Below are positions 1 to 5,413 of a stretch of DNA of 8,871 nucleotides, piece after piece. The stretch's first letter is position 1. Every line of letters begins with the position of its first letter. Made by a program: the position numbers and the translations under genes. The notes beneath the pieces were generated by a model that saw only the letters and a list, made by a program, of their open reading frames with translations, did no database searches and was not told the origin of the DNA. The DNA is from Anaerolineales bacterium (GTDB taxonomy: Bacteria > Chloroflexota > Anaerolineae > Promineifilales > Promineifilaceae): positions 1-8,871 of the forward strand of contig JAGQGA010000190.1 in assembly GCA_020432595.1 (NCBI GenBank). The letters run 5' to 3'.

Positions 1-245
1 GGATTTCTAATGCGTTTTTCCTCTATGTGCGTGACCCGGACGGCCACCGCATTGAGATTTACACGAGTGATTACCTGACGGTTGATCCAGATTTTGCGCC
101 GATTGGCTGGAAGCTGCGGGACGCACAGCGGCAGACGCTGTGGGGTCATGCGGCGCCGAAGTCGTGGTTTGAGGAGGGGTCGTTGTTTGCAGAAACGGCC
201 GTTTCCGACCCCACCATCACCGCCCAACCCATCGTCGCCCCCTAA
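1..245 (+). CDS. hpaD: 3,4-dihydroxyphenylacetate (homoprotocatechuate) 2,3-dioxygenase, C-terminal fragment
   Basis: This is the 3' end of a gene that starts before the window. The first complete codon is at base 3 and the TAA stop is at 243-245. The encoded tail begins ISNAFFLYVRDPDGHRIEIY. This matches the C-terminal part of the vicinal-oxygen-chelate extradiol dioxygenase that cleaves homoprotocatechuate in 4-hydroxyphenylacetate breakdown. The Glu of HRIEIY fits the third metal ligand (after two His) of the family, and the Tyr of AFFLY fits its conserved active-site Tyr. The following TLWGHAAPKSWFEEGSL stretch is also typical of this enzyme rather than of biphenyl-diol dioxygenases. The two His ligands lie outside the window. 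A GTG at 27 is in frame but is not the start, because the homology continues upstream of it. The last 15 or so residues are Pro/Thr-rich and less conserved. Activity on homoprotocatechuate is inferred from family resemblance. Confidence 0.85.
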   Translation, partial: ISNAFFLYVRDPDGHRIEIYTSDYLTVDPDFAPIGWKLRDAQRQTLWGHAAPKSWFEEGSLFAETAVSDPTITAQPIVAP

Positions 246-250
246 AAAAT

Positions 251-300
251 GGGATGCAGATTTTCCTGATGAACCTGAAAATCAGGAAAATCTGCGTCCT
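251..300. terminator. Long intergenic hairpin, possible terminator
   Basis: Arms 251-270 and 281-300 pair over 20 bp, with two G-U pairs and a 10-base loop. The inner 15 bp (GCAGATTTTCCTGAT and its complement) are perfect. It starts six bases after the dioxygenase stop and ends 11 bases before the sulfatase ATG. No clear U-tract follows (ATTTCCCTCTT). It could therefore be a terminator, an mRNA-stabilising or processing hairpin, or a REP-like repeat. The only AGGA-like sequence upstream of the sulfatase lies in the right arm, too far from the ATG for an ordinary Shine-Dalgarno site. Confidence 0.6.
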
Positions 301-311
301 ATTTCCCTCTT

Positions 312-1889
312 ATGAAAAACATCCTCTTCATCATGTGTGACCAGCTTCGCTGGGACTATCTATCCTGTTACGGCCACCCCCATTTGCACACCCCTAACAT
401 TGATTGGCTGGCGGAGAACGGGGTGCGCTTTGACCGCGCTTATATCCAGTCACCCGTCTGCGGGCCGTCCCGCGCCTGTATTTACACGGGGCGGTACCAG
501 ACAACGCTGGGGGTGCGACACAACGGCTACCCGGTGCGGCTGGATGAGCTAGGGCTGGGGGATTATTTGGCGGAGGTGGGGGTAAAAACGGCCGTTGTTG
601 GCAAAACCGACCTCCACGTTGACCCCGTAACTGCCAAACGGCTAGGCGTGGATTTGAACGTAGAAAACCGCAAGCTGCTGGGCATCGAAGATTTTGACGA
701 AGATTCCGGCAACCACCCCACCAAGATACTGCGGCAGCGGGGCGAGCATTTTCAATACAACGACTACCTGCGCCGCCAGGGTTACGAAGGGGAAAATCCG
801 TGGCACACCTACGCCAACTCCACCATAGACGAGGCAGGCAACGTGCTGGATGGCTGGTATAACCGCAACGCCAAATACCCGGCCAACATCCGCGCCGAAC
901 ATTCCCAAACCCCCTACACCACCAACCGCGCCATAGATTTTTTGCAAAACGCAGGCGACCAGCCGTGGTGCTTGCACCTCGGCTACATCAAACCCCACTG
1001 GCCGTATGTGGCTCCGGCACCTTACCACAACATGTATTCGGCCACGCAAATGCTGCCCGCCAACCGCACCGAGGCCGAGCGCGACAACCCGCACCATCCC
1101 GTCTACGAAGGGTTTTTGCGCTACACACCGGGCGAAGGGTTTAACCGGGAGGAAATTCGGGAAACGGTGATTCCGGTTTACATGGGGTTGGTGAAGCAGG
1201 TGGATGATGAAATCGGCCGTTTGCTGGGCTGGCTGCGGGAAAATCGGCTGCTGGACAACACGATGATCGTTTTCACCAGCGACCACGGCGACTACTTGGG
1301 CGACCATTGGCTGACGGACAAATATTGGTTCCATGAAGAAGTCATCCGCGTACCGCTCATCATCTATGACCCGTCGCCTGCTGCCGATGCGACACGGGGA
1401 ACAGTTTGCGATGAACTGGTGGAATCTATTGACTTGGTGCCAACCTTTGTCGAATATAGCGGTGGCACGCCCAGCGTGGAACGGTTGGAAGGGCGGTCGC
1501 TGCTGCCGCTGCTGCATGGTGCAACGCCGTCCGGTTGGCGTGAGTATGTTATTTGTGAAGAAGATTACAGCCCCATCACCGTGCGCACTCATCTCGATCT
1601 GGACGTGGATGATGCCCGCGCCACGATGATTCGTACGAAGCGGTGGAAATACATTGTCCACGAACAGTTCCGGCCAGAGCTTTACGATATGGATAATGAC
1701 CCGCAGGAGCGGCACGACCTGGGCGAAGACCCAGCTTATGAAGCGGTGCGGCGCGAGCTACATGAACAGCTTTTCCGCTGGTTCCGCCGCCGCAAGCTGC
1801 GCCTCACCCGCACCCACGCCTTCACCCGAATGCGCTCGCAGCCGGGTTGGGTGGAGGAGACGATGGGGGTGATGATTGGGTATTGGTAA
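312..1889 (+). CDS. Type I sulfatase / phosphonate monoester hydrolase family protein
   Basis: A complete 525-residue member of the alkaline-phosphatase superfamily. It carries the formylglycine signature CxPSR as C50-G-P-S-R54, followed by TGRY at 59-62. Cys50 should be oxidised to formylglycine by a separate enzyme. Likely metal ligands are D10 (in MCDQLRWD) and D324-H325 (in FTSDHGDYLGDH). GKTDLH places K98 and H102, and KPHW places K227 and H229, at positions expected to contact the ester. A single Asp near the N-terminus and Asp-His rather than Asp-Asn at 324-325 resemble phosphonate monoester and phosphodiester hydrolases more than classical arylsulfatases. The substrate cannot be read from sequence. 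There is no obvious signal peptide, so it is probably cytoplasmic. The ATG at 312 begins the conserved KNILFIMCDQ strand but lacks a good Shine-Dalgarno sequence. The gene sits between two strong hairpins, so it may be its own transcript unit. Confidence 0.9.
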   Translation: MKNILFIMCDQLRWDYLSCYGHPHLHTPNIDWLAENGVRFDRAYIQSPVCGPSRACIYTGRYQTTLGVRHNGYPVRLDELGLGDYLAEVGVKTAVVGKTDLHVDPVTAKRLGVDLNVENRKLLGIEDFDEDSGNHPTKILRQRGEHFQYNDYLRRQGYEGENPWHTYANSTIDEAGNVLDGWYNRNAKYPANIRAEHSQTPYTTNRAIDFLQNAGDQPWCLHLGYIKPHWPYVAPAPYHNMYSATQMLPANRTEAERDNPHHPVYEGFLRYTPGEGFNREEIRETVIPVYMGLVKQVDDEIGRLLGWLRENRLLDNTMIVFTSDHGDYLGDHWLTDKYWFHEEVIRVPLIIYDPSPAADATRGTVCDELVESIDLVPTFVEYSGGTPSVERLEGRSLLPLLHGATPSGWREYVICEEDYSPITVRTHLDLDVDDARATMIRTKRWKYIVHEQFRPELYDMDNDPQERHDLGEDPAYEAVRRELHEQLFRWFRRRKLRLTRTHAFTRMRSQPGWVEETMGVMIGYW

Positions 1890-1898
1890 GTAACGATT

Positions 1899-1934
1899 AA
1901 GAAGTTCAACTTCTTCCGAGAAGTTGAACTTCTT
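1899..1934 (+). terminator. Perfect 16-bp stem with TCCG tetraloop
   Basis: Arms 1899-1914 and 1919-1934 (AAGAAGTTCAACTTCT and its exact complement) close a four-base TCCG loop, nine bases after the sulfatase stop. A short T-run lies at the end of the right arm. This is a good candidate for a factor-independent terminator. Each arm is itself nearly palindromic (GAAGTT-C-AACTTC), so the arms are almost direct as well as inverted repeats. The stem ends four bases before the ribosome-binding site of the next gene, so it could also affect that gene's translation if read-through occurs. Confidence 0.7.
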
Positions 1935-1937
1935 TAT

Positions 1938-1944
1938 GAGGAAA
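1938..1944 (+). promoter_or_regulatory. Ribosome-binding site GAGGAAA
   Basis: GAGGAAA lies four bases before the ATG at 1949. It favours that ATG over the in-frame GTG at 1946, which immediately precedes it. Another ATG at 1944 is out of frame. Confidence 0.6.
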
Positions 1945-1948
1945 TGTG

Positions 1949-2500
1949 ATGGCACAAACGATTTTTCAGTTCAAAGTAGCGCTCAAGGGCATACGCCCCC
2001 CTATTTGGCGGCGCATTCAGGTCGCCAATGACATTACCTTCTACCATCTCCACCGCATTTTGCAAGAAGTGATGGGCTGGTATGACGCTCATCTGCATCA
2101 ATTTGATATAGGGGGCTGGCAGATTACTGATGCCGAAACTCTAGCTGAGAGTTGGGGCGATGGCAGCGATGAGCAGAAGACCCGTCTTGGTGAACAACTT
2201 GGCCGCGAAGGGCAAAAGATGCTCTATGAATATGATTTTGGTGATAGCTGGGAACATGAACTGCTGCTGGAAAAGATATTGCCAGCCGAACCCGGAGTCC
2301 ACTACCCCCGCTGTCTCAAAGGCAAACGCGCCTGCCCCCCCGAAGATTGCGGTGGCCCTTGGGGGTATGAGGCGCTGCTTGAAGCCTTGGCTGATGCAGA
2401 TCATGAAGAACACGAATCCTATTTGGAATGGGTAGGCGATGATTTTGACCCAGAGGAGTTTGATCTGGAAGAAATCAATGATGCCCTTTCTAGTCTGTAG
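1949..2500 (+). CDS. Plasmid pRiA4b ORF-3 family protein
   Basis: A 183-residue protein with the hallmarks of the pRiA4b ORF-3 / IS1096 TnpR-like family. These are an N-terminal strand with RPPIWRRIQV (17-26), a helix FYHLHRILQEVMGWYDAHLH (31-50), YEYDFGDSWEH at 93-103, and YPRCLKGKRACPPEDCGGPWGY at 119-140. The C-terminal third is very acidic (DFDPEEFDLEEI). The molecular function of the family is unknown. It is common as a solitary gene in bacterial chromosomes, and its link to transposition is historical, so it should not be read as a resolvase. The ATG at 1949 has a good ribosome-binding site. The TAG stop falls inside the left terminal repeat of the adjacent MITE-like element. No transposase is nearby. 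Confidence 0.88.
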   Translation: MAQTIFQFKVALKGIRPPIWRRIQVANDITFYHLHRILQEVMGWYDAHLHQFDIGGWQITDAETLAESWGDGSDEQKTRLGEQLGREGQKMLYEYDFGDSWEHELLLEKILPAEPGVHYPRCLKGKRACPPEDCGGPWGYEALLEALADADHEEHESYLEWVGDDFDPEEFDLEEINDALSSL

Positions 2501-2644
2501 GGCAGGATGACCGGGGCTAACGCTGGCAAAGCCGTGTGCCCTGTTGTGGTACCCCAAAATGATGTAGGTGGGCGAGCGAGGGCGAGACGGCGCGGAGACA
2601 AGACCGCATTTCATTCTGCGCCTTTCCGCGCCATCCCGCCCTAC
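2497..2644. repeat. MITE-like intergenic repeat, copy A
   Basis: A 148-bp element bounded by inverted ends GTAGGGCAGGATG (2497-2509) and CATCCCGCCCTAC (2632-2644). It aligns through both halves with copy C at 5243-5413 but is 23 bp shorter, mainly in the left module. Shared blocks include GATGACCGGGG, GCTGGCAA, GGGCGAGACGGCGCGG and CCGCGCCATCCCGCCC. The last two of these can pair to form a large hairpin. It carries no coding capacity and no visible transposase, so it would be non-autonomous. It fills most of the gap between the pRiA4b-like gene and the CoxL-type gene, and its left end supplies the stop codon of the former. Confidence 0.75.
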
Positions 2645-2681
2645 GATCCTTTGCAGATGAGAAGAAACACAAGGTGAAACA

Positions 2682-5018
2682 ATGAGTACAGATTTATCAG
2701 GCATTCCCCAATTTTCGGGCGCACGGGTTCGGCGGCGCGAGGATCCGGCGCTAATAACGGGGCAGGGTAAATATACGGCCGATTTTCACGAAGAAGGCAC
2801 GCTGCACCTGGCCTTTGTTCGCAGCCCCTATGCCCACGCCAGAATTTTGGGTGTTGACAGCACCGAGGCAGAGGGGATGGCGGGGGTGGTGGCCGTGCTG
2901 ACGGGCGCGGACATTAACGCCTATCTGGCGAAAGGGGTACCCAGCGGGACACCTGTGGGCCATGCGCCGTATTCAGAAGGCAAGCAGCCGCAGCGACAGG
3001 TGCTCAGCACCGAAAAAGTGCGGTTTGTCGGGGAGGCCGTGGCGGTTGTGGTTGCCACCAGCCCGGCGGCAGCGGCCGATGCGGTAGAAACGATTTTTGT
3101 GGATTATGAGCCGTTGGACGTGGTAGTGGAACCGGAAGCGGCATTGGTGGCAGGGGCACCGATTATTCATGAAGCGTGGGACAACAATGTGGCGTTCCGT
3201 TGGGGGCCAATTGGGGGGGAGGTGGCCGAGATTTTTGCCAACGCTGCCCATGCGGTGACGCTGCGAGTGGAAAACCAGCGGGTGATTGCCAACGCGCTGG
3301 AGCCGCGTGCTGTATTTGCCAGCCATGATGGGGTGAGTGGAGTCACAACGGTTTGGTCTACCACCCAATCGCCGCATGGGACGCGGGACGCTTTGGCGGC
3401 GGCGTTGGGCATTGAGGCAGACCAACTGCGGGTGATTGCGCCGGAGGTAGGAGGTGGCTTTGGGGTAAAAGGGTCGGTTTATGGCGAAGAAATTATTGCC
3501 ACCTACCTATCACGCAAGATGGGCAAGCCGATCAAGTGGGTGGCTACGCGCAGTGAGGATTATGTTTCGACGTATCATGGGCGGGGGCAAACGGATGTGA
3601 TTCGGCTGGCGGCGGATGAAAACGGCCGTTTTCTCGCCGCCGATCTCCAAATTCTCTTTGACTGCGGTGGGTATTACAGCGGCATTGCCCCGATTATTCC
3701 CACGTTGACGGTGTTGATGATGTGTGGCGTGTATGCGCTTCCGGTGATTCGGGCGGAAATAACGGCCGTTTTCACCAACAAACACCCCGCCGAACCCTAT
3801 CGCGGTGCCGGCCGACCCGAAGCCGCTTACCTCATCGAGCGGGCAGTGGCCGCTTTAGCCACCGAAATGGGGATGGATCCGGCCGAACTGCGCCGCCGCA
3901 ACTACATTGCTCCCGATGCGTTCCCCTACACCACCCCCAGCGGGGCGGTGTATGACAGCGGCAACTATGCGCCGGGGTTGGAAAAGGCGTTGGCATTGGT
4001 GGGGTATGACCAACTGCGGCAGGAACAGGCGGCACGGCGTGCCAATGGCGACGGCAAGTTGATGGGAATTGGGCTGGCAACCTATGTGGAGATTTGCGGC
4101 GTTGGCCCCTGGGAAATGGGCAGCGTTTATATGGATGAAAACGCCAAGGTGACGGTTTTGACGGGCAGTTCGCCGCATGGGCAGGGGCATGAAACGACTT
4201 GGGCGCAAATTGCCGCCGACGCGCTGCAAATTCCGCTGGAAGATATTGTGGTGAAGCACGGCGACACGGCCATTATCCCGCGTGGCATTGGCACGTTTGG
4301 CAGCCGCAGTACGGCAATTGCCGGGAGTTCGGTGCATAACAATGCGCTGTCGGTGCAGGACAAGGCGCGGCAGCTTGCGGCGTATTTGCTGGAGGCGGCT
4401 GAGGTGGATGTGGTGTTGGAAAACGGCCGTTTTCAAGTCGTTGGTGTGCCAGAGCGCGGGCTAAGCTGGGGCGACATTGCGGCGGCGGCCGGTGGCAACA
4501 ATCTACCCGAAGCGCTGCAAGGTGGGTTGGAAAGCGACACCGATTTTGCCCCTGATGGCAGCCTCTACCCCTTTGGCACCCACGTTGCCGTGGTGGAAGT
4601 GGACACAGAGACAGGGATTGTGGCAATTGTGCGCTACTTGACAGTGGATGATTGCGGCGTGGTGATTAACCCACTGCTGGCAGAAGGGCAGGTGCATGGC
4701 GGGCTGGCGCAGGGCATCGGCCAGGCGCTCTACGAAGGGTCGCGCTATGATGAACTAGGCAACTTGCTCACTGGTTCGCTCATTGACTACGCCCTGCCGC
4801 GCTCGGACAACTTCCCCCATTTTGAGACCCATCGCACCGAAACGCCTACCCCGTTGAATCCGCTGGGGGCCAAAGGAATTGGCGAAGCGGCGACGATTGG
4901 CTCCATGCCGACGATTGTCAACGCCGTGGTGGATGCGCTGGCGCATTTGGGGGTGCGGCATGTAGATATGCCGCTAACGGCCGAAAAGCTGTGGCGGGTG
5001 ATACATAGTCGCCAATAA
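2682..5018 (+). CDS. Xanthine dehydrogenase / CoxL-type molybdopterin-binding catalytic subunit
   Basis: A complete 778-residue large subunit of the xanthine oxidase family of molybdenum hydroxylases. The N-terminal hammerhead domain (about 20-130) begins ALITGQGKYTADF. Molybdenum cofactor-binding regions follow, with GGGFG at 257-261, SPHGQGHE near 500 and GSRSTAIAGSS near 545. Residues 372-378 read PYRGAGR, the form II type of motif, not the AYRCSFR of true form I CO dehydrogenase. The GIGEA motif gives E735 as the expected catalytic base. These enzymes oxidise aldehydes, purines or N-heterocycles, and the substrate here is unknown. Partners carrying 2Fe-2S clusters and FAD are normally encoded next to this subunit. 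Here the upstream gene is unrelated and the downstream gene is convergent, so they must be elsewhere or absent. AAGGTGA at 2671-2677 supports the ATG at 2682. Three exact AACGGCCGTT sites lie within the gene. Confidence 0.92.
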   Translation: MSTDLSGIPQFSGARVRRREDPALITGQGKYTADFHEEGTLHLAFVRSPYAHARILGVDSTEAEGMAGVVAVLTGADINAYLAKGVPSGTPVGHAPYSEGKQPQRQVLSTEKVRFVGEAVAVVVATSPAAAADAVETIFVDYEPLDVVVEPEAALVAGAPIIHEAWDNNVAFRWGPIGGEVAEIFANAAHAVTLRVENQRVIANALEPRAVFASHDGVSGVTTVWSTTQSPHGTRDALAAALGIEADQLRVIAPEVGGGFGVKGSVYGEEIIATYLSRKMGKPIKWVATRSEDYVSTYHGRGQTDVIRLAADENGRFLAADLQILFDCGGYYSGIAPIIPTLTVLMMCGVYALPVIRAEITAVFTNKHPAEPYRGAGRPEAAYLIERAVAALATEMGMDPAELRRRNYIAPDAFPYTTPSGAVYDSGNYAPGLEKALALVGYDQLRQEQAARRANGDGKLMGIGLATYVEICGVGPWEMGSVYMDENAKVTVLTGSSPHGQGHETTWAQIAADALQIPLEDIVVKHGDTAIIPRGIGTFGSRSTAIAGSSVHNNALSVQDKARQLAAYLLEAAEVDVVLENGRFQVVGVPERGLSWGDIAAAAGGNNLPEALQGGLESDTDFAPDGSLYPFGTHVAVVEVDTETGIVAIVRYLTVDDCGVVINPLLAEGQVHGGLAQGIGQALYEGSRYDELGNLLTGSLIDYALPRSDNFPHFETHRTETPTPLNPLGAKGIGEAATIGSMPTIVNAVVDALAHLGVRHVDMPLTAEKLWRVIHSRQ

Positions 5019-5024
5019 TCAGGA

Positions 5025-5101
5025 GCGGGTGGGGCGTGGGCGAGACAGGGCGGCGACATCGCCATCTGTTCACCCTGCGACTGCCCACGCCATCCCGCCC
5101 C
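5025..5101. repeat. MITE-like repeat, right-half fragment (copy D)
   Basis: This stretch aligns with the right module of copy C. It has GGGTGGGGCGTGGGCGAGAC near its start, TCTGTTCACCC in the middle, and CGCCATCCCGCCCC at its end. The left module with GATGACCGGGG is missing. It begins seven bases after the CoxL-type stop codon. It is probably a truncated or decayed copy. The bases between it and copy B (5102-5130) show nothing recognisable. Confidence 0.6.
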
Positions 5102-5130
5102 ACATCACGCATGATACACACGATATTTTG

Positions 5131-5237
5131 GTAGGGGCGGGACGACCGGGGTTAACGCTGGCAACGCCATTGACATCATCTCCCGGTCGTCTCGCCCTTG
5201 TGTTACCCCGAAATGGCGTAGGCGGATGGGGCATGGA
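5131..5237. repeat. MITE-like repeat, left-half fragment (copy B)
   Basis: It begins GTAGGGGCGGGACGACCGGG and aligns with 5243-5349 of copy C at roughly 84% identity by eye (about 17 differences in 107 bases). The two copies are therefore direct repeats spaced 112 bp apart. Bases 5135-5150 can pair with 5182-5197 over 16 positions (one G-U) to form a hairpin. The right module is absent. It may be a deletion derivative or the result of tandem rearrangement with copy C. Confidence 0.65.
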
Positions 5238-5242
5238 CAACC

Positions 5243-5413
5243 GTAGGGGCGGGATGACCGGGGTTTGCGCTGGCAATGCCGTTGGCCTCATCTCCCGGTC
5301 GTCTCGCCCTTTCGTTACCCCAACGTGGCGTAGGTGGGTGGGGCACGGGCGAGACGGCGCGGTGAAAATGCCGTCTGTTCACCCCGTGCCAATCCGCGCC
5401 ATCCCGCCCCTAC
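5243..5413. repeat. MITE-like repeat, complete copy C
   Basis: The most complete copy, 171 bp. Its ends GTAGGGGCGGGATG (5243-5256) and CATCCCGCCCCTAC (5400-5413) are perfect inverted repeats, extending to 16 bp if the flanking CC/GG are included. It holds two hairpin modules. In the left one, 5247-5262 pairs with 5294-5309. In the right one, 5347-5362 pairs with 5394-5409, with an inner GGTGAA/TTCACC pairing. A TA dinucleotide near each end would fit a TA-targeting IS630/Tc1-type parent, but this is inference. The right end contains the complement of the TAG stop codon of the NACHT gene. With copies B and D it fills the space between two convergent genes and could act as a bidirectional terminator. 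Confidence 0.75.

Noticed and set aside
642..1715. Minus-strand open frame of 357 codons
   Set aside because: It is antisense to the sulfatase, which has complete catalytic motifs. The reverse product resembles no family.
1949..2500. Transposon resolvase or functional mobile element gene
   Set aside because: The family name refers to IS1096 TnpR-like proteins, but there is no transposase, resolvase catalytic Ser motif or insertion-sequence boundary. The family is widespread as solitary genes.
5025..5413. CRISPR array
   Set aside because: The repeated units are long, diverged and hairpin-forming, with inverted ends and no regular unique spacers of about 30-40 bases.
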